Origin: Bacteroides sp. 51
GTDB lineage: Bacteria > Bacteroidota > Bacteroidia > Bacteroidales > Bacteroidaceae
Assembly (NCBI RefSeq): GCF_010500965.1
Contig: NZ_QVMI01000008.1
Coordinates: 1-64,000, forward strand
Length of the DNA stretch: 64,000 nucleotides
Direction of reading: 5' to 3'
Position numbers and translations under genes: made by a program. The notes under the pieces are model-generated. The model searched no databases. It had not been told where the DNA came from and saw only the letters and a program-made list of their open reading frames with translations. How positions within the stretch are numbered: position 1 is the first letter of the stretch; every line of letters begins with the position of its first letter. Shown piece after piece: positions 8,017 to 16,630 of this stretch.

Positions 8017-8644
8017 TATGCTTTATTCCTGCATGATAAGCGTCATTCAAATATTTGCTATAGAAAAGAAGCAATGCGATAATACCACAGCTGATAGCTG
8101 CATCAGCGAAGTTAAAAATTGGGCTAAAAAAGATAAAATGTTCTCCCCCTACGAACGGCATCCAGCTGGGCCAATTTGTTTCAATGATAGGGAAATAGAA
8201 CATATCAACTACTTTACCGTAGAACCATTGAGAATATCCTCCACCTTCAGGCATAAAGGTAGCAATTTGCGAATGAGTGCTTTCGTTGAATATAACTCCA
8301 TAGAAAACACTATCTATAATATTGCCCAAAGCTCCGGCAAGGATTAGTGAAATACATACGATATATCCAGTCTTGAATCCACGTTTTACAATACGGTGGA
8401 TATACCAACCAATCAAGCCTACGGCAATGATGCGGAATGTGGTAAGAAAAAACTTTCCGAAGATTTCCATACCGAACGCCATCCCGTTATTTTCGGTAAA
8501 GTAGATATAAAACCAATCTGTAATCCGGATGCTTTCATGCCAGTACATATTAGTTTTTACTAAAACTTTGATAATCTGATCTATTATTAGAACAGCGAAT
8601 ATGATCAATACCGAGATCTGGCCTTTTGTTAATCGTATTTTCAT
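7997..8644 (-). CDS. lspA: Lipoprotein signal peptidase (signal peptidase II)
   Basis: 215 residues, longer than the usual 160-170 because of an insertion at about 115-170 common to Bacteroidetes LspA. Four membrane helices are visible. The catalytic aspartates are Asp111 in GNIID and Asp181 in FNFADA, and the conserved DQ pair is at 22-23. The enzyme cleaves prolipoproteins in the inner membrane just before the lipidated cysteine. The gene follows the dksA-like gene, separated by a terminator, and overlaps DUF4296. Confidence 0.95.
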   Translation of the reverse strand: MKIRLTKGQISVLIIFAVLIIDQIIKVLVKTNMYWHESIRITDWFYIYFTENNGMAFGMEIFGKFFLTTFRIIAVGLIGWYIHRIVKRGFKTGYIVCISLILAGALGNIIDSVFYGVIFNESTHSQIATFMPEGGGYSQWFYGKVVDMFYFPIIETNWPSWMPFVGGEHFIFFSPIFNFADAAISCGIIALLLFYSKYLNDAYHAGIKHNENADK

Positions 8645-8689
8645 TAATCGTTTTTAAAAGTGCTTTAATTAAGCATTTTACTAAAAAGC

Positions 8690-8724
8690 GCACAGAGACA
8701 TATGTTGGATATATGTCTCTGTGC
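8690..8724 (-). terminator. Terminator after the dksA-like gene
   Basis: GCACAGAGACATAT (8690-8703) pairs exactly with 8711-8724. On the minus strand the stem is followed by GCTTTTT. It separates the dksA-like gene from lspA, so lspA needs readthrough or its own promoter. Confidence 0.8.
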
Positions 8725-8741
8725 AAATTATTCAGACTATG

Positions 8742-9122
8742 TTATTTCTTACCGTCATTTTTCGCTTCAATACTTAGTGTAGCATGTGGTACTGCACGAA
8801 GTCTTTCCGCCGGAATCAATTTTCCTGTTTCACGGCAAATTCCATATGTCTTATTTTCTACACGAATCAAAGCTGCTTGAAGTCCTTGAATAAACTTTAG
8901 CTGGCGTTGTGCCAATCTGGATGTTTCTTCCTTTGACAATGTATTTGCTCCTTCTTCCAATACTTTGTAAGTTGGAGACGTATCATCCGTGTCATTTCCA
9001 TCCAGGTTCATGATACTTCTTTTTAACAGGTCATAATCGCGTTGAGCCAGTTCCAATTTTTCATTGATGATCGCACGGAATTCTTCCAATTCGGCGTCAG
9101 AGTATCTTGTTTTTTCTGCCAT
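8742..9122 (-). CDS. DksA/TraR-family transcription factor lacking the zinc cysteines
   Basis: 126 residues: a long coiled coil (about 5-85) with an acidic turn GNDTDD near 45-50, then a degenerate C4 finger. The canonical CxxC...CxxC is reduced to a single Cys in GICRETGK; the later pair is replaced within PHATLSIEAK. The RLRAVPHA segment is conserved. DksA binds the secondary channel of RNA polymerase and works with ppGpp; a zinc-free version is common in Bacteroidetes and probably still folds. It lies 35 bases downstream of ileS on the same strand and is likely co-transcribed. Confidence 0.85.
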   Translation of the reverse strand: MAEKTRYSDAELEEFRAIINEKLELAQRDYDLLKRSIMNLDGNDTDDTSPTYKVLEEGANTLSKEETSRLAQRQLKFIQGLQAALIRVENKTYGICRETGKLIPAERLRAVPHATLSIEAKNDGKK

Positions 9123-9157
9123 AACTTCAAATTTTAAATGGTTAGTTCTAGTAGTTA

Positions 9158-12100
9158 TTATTCTTTCTCAACAACGATAAACAAAGAGAACTCGTCAAAG
9201 TTCAGTTCGGTTCCGTCTTCAACTTTATCTGTTAGTATTAATGAGGTTCCCAACACTTGGTTGCAAATATAGGTATTATATTCTATCACGGCATCATCCG
9301 TTTGCGGATTTTTAGATAAAGTAATTTTTATTTTATCTGTTATTTCAAAGCCGTTTGATTTGCGGATATTTTGGATGCGGTTTACCAATTCACGGGCAAT
9401 TCCTTCCCGGCGTAACTCCTCTGTGATTGTTACTTCCAGGGCAACAGTTAACTTCCCTTCATTAGCTACAAGCCATCCAGGTATATCTTCACTGAACACT
9501 TCTACATCTTCAAGTTCAATAGTAGCTTGTCCACCGTCGATGTCAAGAATATATCGGCCATTTCTTTCCAGTTCGGCAATTGCTTCCTGCGACATTCCGC
9601 CAACGGCAGCAGCAACTGCCTTCATTTGTTTACCAAATTTAGGGCCGAGCTTTTTGAAATCGCACTTCACTTTCTTAACCAAGACTCCGGCTGCTCCATC
9701 TACAAAATCAATGTCTTTCACATTGACTTCGCCCATTATCAGTGACTTCACAGCTTCGATGTGGGCTTTTTGTTCGTCGTTAAGCACGGGTATCATTATA
9801 CGCTGTAATGGCTGGCGTACCTTGATATTCACCTTACGTCTGAGTGCTAACACCATAGAAGTAATATCTTGTGCCATTTTCATCCGGGTTTCCAATTGCT
9901 CATCGATCAATGTTGTATTGTATTCCGGGAATTTGGCTAAGTGTACAGACACGCCATTATCACGACCTGTTGCCGTAGCAAGATCCATGTACAGTTGGTC
10001 TGCATAGAAAGGTGCAATCGGTGACATTAGTTTGGCTACTGTTTCCAAACAAGTATATAATGTTTGGTATGCCGACAATTTATCCTGTGTAAATTCACCA
10101 CCCCAGAAACGTTTACGATTCAGGCGCACATACCAGTTTGAAAGGTTGTCGTTTACAAAGTCAGAGATTAAACGCCCTGCTTTGGTTGGTTCGTAATCGT
10201 TATAACATTCATCTACTTCTTTAATTAAAGTATTCAGTACGGACAAGATCCAGCGATCAATTTCCGGACGATCAGCCATCGGTACATCGGCTTCTTTATA
10301 ATCGAAACCATCTACATTGGCATAAAGTGAGAAGAATGAATACGTATTATATAATGTTCCGAAGAATTTACGACGCACTTCTTCTACTCCGTCAAGGTCG
10401 AATTTCAGGTTATCCCATGGAGAAGAATTAGTAATCATGTACCAACGTACAGAGTCCGATCCGTATTTCTCTATGGCCATAAATGGATCTACTGCATTAT
10501 TGAGGCGTTTAGACATTTTATTTCCATTTTTGTCTAAAACCAGTCCATTGGAAATAACAGCCTTAAAGGATTTGGTGTCAAACACCATTGCTGCGATAGC
10601 ATGCAACGTAAAGAACCATCCACGTGTCTGGTCTACCCCTTCGGCAATGAAATCGGCAGGAAATACCTGCCCACTATCCAAAAGTTCTTTGTTTTCAAAC
10701 GGATAATGTATTTGTGCATAAGGCATGGCACCCGAATCAAACCATACATCGATAAGATCGGCTTCGCGTTTCATTGGTTTTCCACTTTGAGAAACCAAAA
10801 TAATATCGTCCACATATGGACGGTGCAAGTCTATTTTATCGTAGTTCTCATCGCTATATTGACCTGGTACAAATCCTTTATCTTTGTAAGGGTTAGATGT
10901 CATAACACCAGCTTCTACAGCACGCTCAATCTCGTTGTATAGTTCTTCAACAGATTCAATACAGATTTCTTCGCTGTTATCTTCTGTACGCCATATTGGA
11001 AGTGGTGTACCCCAATAGCGTGAACGGCTTAAGTTCCAATCGTTCAGGTTCTCCAGCCATTTGCCGAAACGTCCGGTTCCTGTTGATTCTGGCTTCCAGT
11101 AGATTTCTTTATTCAATTCCATCATGCGTTCTTTGCATGCAGTAGAACGAATAAACCAGCTATCCAGCGGGTAGTATAAAATAGGCTTGTCTGTACGCCA
11201 GCAATGTGGATAGTTGTGCACATGTTTTTCGATCTTGAAAGCCAGGTTGTTTGCTTTCAACATCATACAGATTGCTACATCCAGCGATTCGTCTGCTTCG
11301 GTTAGACTGGGGTCATATATGTTTTTAACAAAACGTCCGGCGAAATCCTTATACAGGTCTACATTAACTCGTGTTTTAACGAATTCCGTATCCAGTTCAT
11401 CCAGTTTGTAGAATTTACCTGTCAGATCAACCATTGGGCGTAATTCGCCTTTAGTGTTTACTAATTGTAAGGGAGGGACTCCGGCAGCTTTAGCTACCTG
11501 GGCATCATCTGCACCAAAGGTTGGAGCAATATGTACGATACCTGTACCGTCTTCGGTAGTCACATAATCGCCTTGTATTACACGGAATGCACCTTCTCCA
11601 GGGTTTACCCAAGGGATTAGTTGCTCGTATTCCATTCCAACAAGATCTGTTCCTTTATATTCGGCAATAACCTTGAATGGGATTAGTTTATCACCTTGTT
11701 TATAATCTTCCAGTACCAGTTCGGCCGCTTTAGGATTGAAGTGTACATTCATCAATGCTTTGGCAAGAAGAACAGTAATTGGTGCTCCTGTATAGGCATT
11801 GTATGATTGTACAGCTACATAATCAATCTTTGGACCTACACATAATGCTGTGTTTGAAGGTAATGTCCAGGGAGTTGTTGTCCAAGCGAGGAAATAAGGT
11901 GTTCCCCAGGCTGCCATTTCCGGTTTGGGGCTTTTCATCCGGAATTGTGCTACAACAGTAGTGTCTTTTACATCGCGGTATGTTCCCGGTTGGTTCAACT
12001 CGTGCGAGCTTAAACCTGTTCCTGCAGCAGGAGAATAAGGTTGAATTGTATATCCCTTATACAAATATCCTTTTTTATGTAATTGTTTCAATAACCACCA

Positions 12101-12583
12101 AAGCGTTTCAATGTATCGGTTATCGTAGGTGATATAAGGATCTTTCATATCTACCCAATATCCCATAATATGAGTAAGATCTTCCCATTCTTTGGTGTAT
12201 TTCATCACATCTCTGCGACATGCTGCGTTATAATCAGCAACGGAAATCTTTTTGCCAATATCTTCTTTGGTAATGCCCAATGATTTTTCAACACTAAGTT
12301 CTACGGGCAGGCCGTGAGTATCCCATCCGGCTTTCCGCTTAACCTGAAAACCTTTCATTGTTTTGTAGCGGCAGAAAATGTCTTTAATGGCACGTGCCAT
12401 TACGTGGTGAATCCCTGGCATACCATTAGCCGAAGGAGGACCTTCATAAAACACAAACGAAGGTTGTCCTTCGCGCTCTGTCAAGCTTCTGGCAAAAACG
12501 CTGTTTTCATCCCATTTCTTCAGTACTTCTTTGTTTACTTCGGAAAGGTTAAGCTGAGAATATTCAGCAAATTTCTTACTCAT
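9158..12583 (-). CDS. ileS: Isoleucyl-tRNA synthetase
   Basis: 1141 residues, the size of the longer IleRS type. The class I signature appears as GMPGIHH (about 54-60, replacing HIGH) and KMSKR near 690. The editing domain lies between them; the anticodon-binding domain follows, and a C-terminal region ends the protein. It charges tRNA-Ile with isoleucine in the cytoplasm. Transcription probably starts at a TAAATTTG box (12663-12670, minus strand), leaving a leader of about 75 bases. It heads the cluster that continues into the dksA-like gene. I see no T-box in the leader. Confidence 0.96.
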   Translation of the reverse strand: MSKKFAEYSQLNLSEVNKEVLKKWDENSVFARSLTEREGQPSFVFYEGPPSANGMPGIHHVMARAIKDIFCRYKTMKGFQVKRKAGWDTHGLPVELSVEKSLGITKEDIGKKISVADYNAACRRDVMKYTKEWEDLTHIMGYWVDMKDPYITYDNRYIETLWWLLKQLHKKGYLYKGYTIQPYSPAAGTGLSSHELNQPGTYRDVKDTTVVAQFRMKSPKPEMAAWGTPYFLAWTTTPWTLPSNTALCVGPKIDYVAVQSYNAYTGAPITVLLAKALMNVHFNPKAAELVLEDYKQGDKLIPFKVIAEYKGTDLVGMEYEQLIPWVNPGEGAFRVIQGDYVTTEDGTGIVHIAPTFGADDAQVAKAAGVPPLQLVNTKGELRPMVDLTGKFYKLDELDTEFVKTRVNVDLYKDFAGRFVKNIYDPSLTEADESLDVAICMMLKANNLAFKIEKHVHNYPHCWRTDKPILYYPLDSWFIRSTACKERMMELNKEIYWKPESTGTGRFGKWLENLNDWNLSRSRYWGTPLPIWRTEDNSEEICIESVEELYNEIERAVEAGVMTSNPYKDKGFVPGQYSDENYDKIDLHRPYVDDIILVSQSGKPMKREADLIDVWFDSGAMPYAQIHYPFENKELLDSGQVFPADFIAEGVDQTRGWFFTLHAIAAMVFDTKSFKAVISNGLVLDKNGNKMSKRLNNAVDPFMAIEKYGSDSVRWYMITNSSPWDNLKFDLDGVEEVRRKFFGTLYNTYSFFSLYANVDGFDYKEADVPMADRPEIDRWILSVLNTLIKEVDECYNDYEPTKAGRLISDFVNDNLSNWYVRLNRKRFWGGEFTQDKLSAYQTLYTCLETVAKLMSPIAPFYADQLYMDLATATGRDNGVSVHLAKFPEYNTTLIDEQLETRMKMAQDITSMVLALRRKVNIKVRQPLQRIMIPVLNDEQKAHIEAVKSLIMGEVNVKDIDFVDGAAGVLVKKVKCDFKKLGPKFGKQMKAVAAAVGGMSQEAIAELERNGRYILDIDGGQATIELEDVEVFSEDIPGWLVANEGKLTVALEVTITEELRREGIARELVNRIQNIRKSNGFEITDKIKITLSKNPQTDDAVIEYNTYICNQVLGTSLILTDKVEDGTELNFDEFSLFIVVEKE

Positions 12584-12662
12584 AGTTATATTGTAAATAG
12601 ATTTTTGTTGTTTTTTTAAGACCTTTGCAGCGGTACATTGCCGTCTGCCTAAAAATAAGGTG

Positions 12663-12670
12663 CAAATTTA
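12663..12670 (-). promoter_or_regulatory. -7 promoter box of ileS
   Basis: CAAATTTA on the plus strand is TAAATTTG on the minus strand, 80 bases upstream of the ileS start. Confidence 0.55.
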
Positions 12671-12717
12671 CAAAAACATTAGTTAGCAGAAAAGATTTAT
12701 ATATTCTTTTTTATATA

Positions 12718-12725
12718 TAACTTTG
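12718..12725 (+). promoter_or_regulatory. -7 promoter box of the MATE gene
   Basis: TAACTTTG. A TTG codon within it is in frame with the MATE gene but cannot be the start, because it lies in the promoter. Confidence 0.6.
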
Positions 12726-12752
12726 CCCCCTTTAAGAAGAAAACTTAAACCT

Positions 12753-14090
12753 ATGCAAGGAGTTAAACAATTAACCCAAGGCCCGATCCATAAACAGCTT
12801 TTCAATTTGGCATTACCTATCATGGCCACCTCTTTTATCCAGATGGCGTATAGCCTTACAGATATGGCATGGGTAGGTCGTATTAGTAGTGAAGCAGCGG
12901 CAGCTGTCGGTTCGGTAGGTATTTTGACATGGATGGCCAATTCGATTTCTTTATTGAGTAAAGTGGGATCGGAAGTTAGCGTAGGACAATCTATAGGCTC
13001 AAAGAATGATGAAGATGCACGAAATTTCGCATCTCATAACGTAACTATAGCTTTGATCATATCTGTTTGCCTTGGTATAATCCTGTTTGTGTTTGCCCAT
13101 CCCATTATTGGTATATACAAATTGGAGGAACACATTGCTGCGGATGCTGTTTTTTATTTGCGGGTCATTTCTACAGCACTTCCATTTCTCTTCTTGTCTA
13201 TCGTGTTTACTGGTTTGTATAATGCAGCAGGAAGAAGTAAAGTGCCTTTTTATATCATGGGGATGGGGTTGATACTAAATATGCTGCTCGATCCGTTATT
13301 TATTTTTGTTTTCAATTTAGGCGTACACGGAGCGGCTTATGCTACCTGGATTGCACAAGGGTGTGTTTTCTCACTGTTTGTATATCAACTCCGGTATCGC
13401 GACGCGCTACTTGGTGGCTTTCCATTCCTAACCCGTTTAAAAAAGAAATACTCACAACGCATCTTTAAAATCGGGTTACCTGTAGCTGTATTTAATACAT
13501 TATTCGCTTTCGTAAATATGTTTCTGGGGCGTACTGCATCTGAATACGGCGGACATATTGGTTTGATGTCTTTAACCACAGGAGGACAAATTGAAGCTAT
13601 TACCTGGAATACGTCTCAAGGTTTTTCTACGGCATTAAGTGCTTTTGTTGCTCAAAATTATGCAGCAAAAGAATCTAAGCGCGTTATTAAGGCTTGGCAT
13701 ACAACATTATGGATGACCTTCGTATTTGGGACTTTTTGTTCCCTGTTATTCATTTTTGCAGGTAGTGAAGTCTTTTCCATATTCGTTCCTGAACCGGAAG
13801 CATATCATGCCGGAGGAATTTTTCTACAGATATCTGGTTATTCGGAAGTGTTTATGATGCTCGAGATCACTACTCAGGGCATCTTCTATGGTCTGGGGCG
13901 TACTATCCCTCCGGCAATAGTCAGTATTGTTTGCAATTATTCCAGGATTCCTTTGGCTATCCTGTTTTCCCGGATGGGTATGGGTGTGGAAGGTATTTGG
14001 TGGGCTATCAGCGCAACAAGTATTGCGAAAGGAATCATCCTGACAATATGGTTTATAATTATAAAAAAGAAAGCATTAGTACTTAGGTGA
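12753..14090 (+). CDS. MATE family multidrug/metabolite exporter
   Basis: 445 residues from the ATG at 12753, with about 12 membrane helices in two six-helix halves. The N-terminal PIHKQLFNLALPIMATSF and the following SLTDMAWVGR are typical of NorM/DinF-like MATE carriers, which expel organic cations using an Na+ or H+ gradient. The substrate is unknown. The gene has its own promoter, is divergent from ileS and is not part of an operon. The upstream in-frame TTG at 12723 overlaps the -7 box. Confidence 0.9.
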   Translation: MQGVKQLTQGPIHKQLFNLALPIMATSFIQMAYSLTDMAWVGRISSEAAAAVGSVGILTWMANSISLLSKVGSEVSVGQSIGSKNDEDARNFASHNVTIALIISVCLGIILFVFAHPIIGIYKLEEHIAADAVFYLRVISTALPFLFLSIVFTGLYNAAGRSKVPFYIMGMGLILNMLLDPLFIFVFNLGVHGAAYATWIAQGCVFSLFVYQLRYRDALLGGFPFLTRLKKKYSQRIFKIGLPVAVFNTLFAFVNMFLGRTASEYGGHIGLMSLTTGGQIEAITWNTSQGFSTALSAFVAQNYAAKESKRVIKAWHTTLWMTFVFGTFCSLLFIFAGSEVFSIFVPEPEAYHAGGIFLQISGYSEVFMMLEITTQGIFYGLGRTIPPAIVSIVCNYSRIPLAILFSRMGMGVEGIWWAISATSIAKGIILTIWFIIIKKKALVLR

Positions 14091-14208
14091 ATCTAAAGTT
14101 TATCCGTACTTATCAAATTTTAACTTAAAAAAATGAACTTTGTGCAGCAAATTCAGTTCTAATGTTGTTAATTAGATATAGAATAAAAACTAAATTAAAA
14201 TTTATAGT

Positions 14209-14880
14209 ATGAAGAAGATGAAGTTTTCGGCATTGCTTTTGAGCATTGCATTGATTTTAGGAGGTTGTAACGCAAACAACACGGTAAAAGGCGGAGCAAT
14301 CGGAGCTGGTTCCGGTGCTGCTTTGGGTGCCATTATCGGTGGTATTGCAGGTAAAGGTAAAGGCGCTGCTATTGGTGCCGCTATTGGTACAGCCGTAGGT
14401 GGAGGTGCAGGTGCTATCATTGGAAACAAGATGGACAAGAAGGCCAAACAAGCAGCAGAAATTGAAGGTGCTGAGGTAGAACAAGTAACCGATACAAATG
14501 GCTTACAGGCTGTTAAGGTTACATTCAACTCTGGTATTTTATTTGGCTTCAACTCTTCTACACTGAGTGCATCGGCAAAATCTTCCTTGAGTGAATTCTC
14601 TAAGATTTTGAGAGAAGACCCAACGATTGACATTGCCGTAGTTGGACATACCGACAAAGTTGGTTCATATGAAGCGAACCAAACCGTATCTACGAGGCGT
14701 GCAAATGCTGTTGCCGATTATTTGAAACAAAATGGTGTTGCATATAATCAATTCCAGGCCGTACAGGGTGTAGGATATGATCAATATGATGAATCTGCAT
14801 CAGCCGAACAGAATCGCCGTGTAGATGTGTATATGTATGCCAGCGAGCAAATGATTAAAAATGCTGAAGCTGGTAAATAA
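14209..14880 (+). CDS. OmpA-family lipoprotein with glycine-zipper segment
   Basis: 223 residues. The lipoprotein signal ends GGC, with Cys20 as anchor. Residues about 28-85 form a glycine- and alanine-rich zipper of repeated GAAIGAAIG-like units, probably membrane-inserted. The OmpA C-terminal domain follows, with the peptidoglycan-binding signature VVGHTDKVGS and RRANAVADYL. The layout is that of the YiaD group, which links the outer membrane to peptidoglycan. It is monocistronic with a strong terminator. The likely -7 box, GAACTTTG near 14136, departs from consensus at its first base. Confidence 0.92.
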   Translation: MKKMKFSALLLSIALILGGCNANNTVKGGAIGAGSGAALGAIIGGIAGKGKGAAIGAAIGTAVGGGAGAIIGNKMDKKAKQAAEIEGAEVEQVTDTNGLQAVKVTFNSGILFGFNSSTLSASAKSSLSEFSKILREDPTIDIAVVGHTDKVGSYEANQTVSTRRANAVADYLKQNGVAYNQFQAVQGVGYDQYDESASAEQNRRVDVYMYASEQMIKNAEAGK

Positions 14881-14906
14881 TACCTGGCGCTACATAACAA
14901 AACAAA

Positions 14907-14948
14907 TTAAAGCCCGGATCATGATAAAAGCATGTATCCGGGCTTTAA
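14907..14948 (+). terminator. Terminator of the OmpA-family gene
   Basis: TTAAAGCCCGGAT pairs with ATCCGGGCTTTAA around an inner ATG/CAT step. Confidence 0.85.
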
Positions 14949-15000
14949 TGTAAGCATTCGGTTTGATATATTACTTATTTTTCCACTCCGTTATTCATAG

Positions 15001-15088
15001 TAAAAAGGGTCGGACCATCGATTATAAATCATCCAACCCTTTACTATAAATCATCCGATGTTTTTCATCAAAGGTCCGGAGTTTAATT
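15001..15088. repeat. 22-bp periodic array, core TATAAATCATCC
   Basis: TATAAATCATCC occurs at 15023 and 15045, exactly 22 bases apart. The flanking 22-base frames (15001 and 15067) contain the related AAAGGGTCGGA and AAAGGTCCGGA, so four frames show order. Confidence 0.55.
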
Positions 15089-15172
15089 TTCTGGGATCAA
15101 GCAGAAAATAATGTGAACTAGTAAAATTATCTCTTTATTTTATTTCTAAAAAGGTCGGTGCCATCCCAGTGA

Positions 15173-15230
15173 GATGCCCTAGGCATTCCAATGGTTTGCC
15201 TAGGGCATCCCAACCACATAGTAGCTATAC
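15173..15230. repeat. Palindromic repeat pair around CCTAGG with 21-23 bp spacing
   Basis: GATGCCCTAGGC (15173-15184) and its exact reverse complement (15198-15209) give a 12-bp stem. The core CCTAGG starts at 15178 and 15199. A third self-complementary core, TAGCTA, starts at 15222, 23 bases on. Confidence 0.6.
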
Positions 15231-15266
15231 AATAATTAGCAATCTTTCTGCTTGCCCCCTTTTCTG

Positions 15267-15354
15267 ACCATACTATGATAACATTCATTGGGTGGTATGC
15301 TAACTTCCGTTGGTAGTATGGTAAGAACACCAGGGTACTACCTAGGAAAACAAT
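15267..15354. repeat. 22-bp periodic array, core TATGnTAA
   Basis: Four consecutive 22-base frames start at 15267, 15289, 15311 and 15333. The first three share TATGATAAC, TATGCTAAC and TATGGTAAG at the same phase, give or take one base; the fourth is more diverged. Confidence 0.55.
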
Positions 15355-15440
15355 GAAAGGAGTAAACCAGCCTAAGCCTATTTACTCCTTTCCAACAAAC
15401 TAAAAACTACACTAAATTTTGAACTAACCTAAAAGTCTAT

Positions 15441-15869
15441 TTAATTATCTGAAATTATTCCTGATTGAAGCTGTAATCTTCTATGGGTAAAGAAAATACG
15501 GCTCTTTACTGTACCAAGAGGTAAGCCTAATTTATCTGCAATCTCATGGTATTCAAAACCAGCGATATGCATAGAGAATGGTATCTTATATTCTTTTGAC
15601 AGTTCATTCAGTACATGACGCACCTCTTTCAAATCGTAAGTACTTTCTGCATTGCTAACCTCTGAGGTTTGGGGTAGGTTAAGGTGATATAGGTTTTCTG
15701 TGTGGTCAACGTGAGTTTGTTCCCGAACCACTCTTTTGTAATTGTTTATAAATAAATTGCGCATCATAATGTACATCCATCCTTTAAAGTTAGTTTTGGG
15801 ATTATATTTATTTTCGTTATCTAATGTCTTAATCGAGGTTTCCTGTATGAAATTTAAGCTCTTTTTCAT
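15441..15869 (-). CDS. ECF sigma factor with shortened N-terminus
   Basis: 142 residues. Region 2 core (NFKGWMYIMMRNLFINNYKR, about 28-47) and region 4 (EYHEIADKLGLPLGTVKSRIF, about 106-126) are intact and match Bacteroidales ECF sigma factors, which usually have 160-170 residues. Roughly 25-30 residues of region 2.1, the helix that helps hold core RNA polymerase, are missing. Upstream in the same frame the sequence reads KESEFI and then a stop, so no longer in-frame start exists. It is either a natural short form or a truncated gene. No anti-sigma gene is adjacent. Confidence 0.75.
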   Translation of the reverse strand: MKKSLNFIQETSIKTLDNENKYNPKTNFKGWMYIMMRNLFINNYKRVVREQTHVDHTENLYHLNLPQTSEVSNAESTYDLKEVRHVLNELSKEYKIPFSMHIAGFEYHEIADKLGLPLGTVKSRIFFTHRRLQLQSGIISDN

Positions 15870-16121
15870 AATAAACTCACTTTCCTTTTAAATTATTAAT
15901 TTATTCGTTTTTTATCGTTTAGGTATTGCAAGTTTAGCTGTATTTTCCGACTTTAGTGGGATGAAAACTATCTCAAAAAGGGGGTAAAACTAACATCTGA
16001 TAGTTTTCCGGTTCTTTTTGACAGTTTATAGGTGGTTTATTTGCAGTATATCTTTTTTAAACCATTGTATGATCAAAACATCTAATATATTGTTTAGTGT
16101 ATATTATGTGTTTTATTTAAT

Positions 16122-16126
16122 GGAGG
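16122..16126 (+). promoter_or_regulatory. Strong ribosome-binding site of the DUF4251 gene
   Basis: GGAGG six bases before ATG 16133, unusual in a genome where Shine-Dalgarno sequences are weak. It fixes this start over the ATG two codons later. Confidence 0.6.
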
Positions 16127-16132
16127 ATAATT

Positions 16133-16630
16133 ATGAAAATGAAAACGTTTTTTTGGATCACTTGCATAATAGCATGTTTAACGACTATGCCACTTATGGC
16201 TCAAAATGCATCAAATAAAAAGAAACAAAAAGAAGTAGCAATAAAAGAGCTTATTAAGTCGGGAAATTATAAAATAGAGGTTTCAATCGCTTATCCGCGA
16301 GGTGGAAAGAGCGTACCCTTAACATCTTCGTATGATCTGGAAATACGGAATGATTCCGTTATTTCGCACTTACCTTTTTATGGAAGGGCTTATTCTATAC
16401 CTTATGGAGGTGGAGATGGCTTGAATTTCAAAGCTCCTTTGGATGAATATGAAGTAGAGTATAATCCTAAAAAAGAAAAATACGAAGTCAAATTGGGTGC
16501 ACGAACAAACGAAGATACCTTCCGGTTCAATCTGGAGATCTTTTTTAATGGTTCCTCAAGAATTGATGTTACGATGCAAAACCGCGAATCAATTAGCTAT
16601 TCGGGCGAAATAGAACTACTCCCCCTTTAG
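16133..16630 (+). CDS. DUF4251 secreted/periplasmic protein
   Basis: 165 residues with a cleavable signal peptide ending MAQ near residue 23, then a beta-rich domain containing SYDLEIRNDSVISHLPFYGRAY-like sequence and YGGGDGLNF, as I know from DUF4251. Members are small exported proteins of unknown function, found in many Bacteroidales. A GGAGG ribosome site supports this start. Its last 15 bases overlap the 3' end of the convergent TRIC-like gene, so no terminator separates the two. Confidence 0.82.
   Translation: MKMKTFFWITCIIACLTTMPLMAQNASNKKKQKEVAIKELIKSGNYKIEVSIAYPRGGKSVPLTSSYDLEIRNDSVISHLPFYGRAYSIPYGGGDGLNFKAPLDEYEVEYNPKKEKYEVKLGARTNEDTFRFNLEIFFNGSSRIDVTMQNRESISYSGEIELLPL

Larger units (their letters stand above)
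14949..15440. other. Repeat-rich convergent spacer, no gene seen
   Basis: About 490 bases between the OmpA gene and the convergent sigma-factor gene. Open frames here merely run through repeats. Three groups of about 22-bp units occur at 15001-15088, 15173-15230 and 15267-15354. The first and last groups are nearly in the same 22-base phase. Confidence 0.55.

Noticed and set aside
12584-12662. T-box leader for ileS
   Set aside because: Too short, and no specifier stem or T-box sequence was seen; T-boxes are not expected in Bacteroidetes.
15127-15330. Minus-strand open frame of 67 codons
   Set aside because: It runs through the palindromic arrays and has no coding character.
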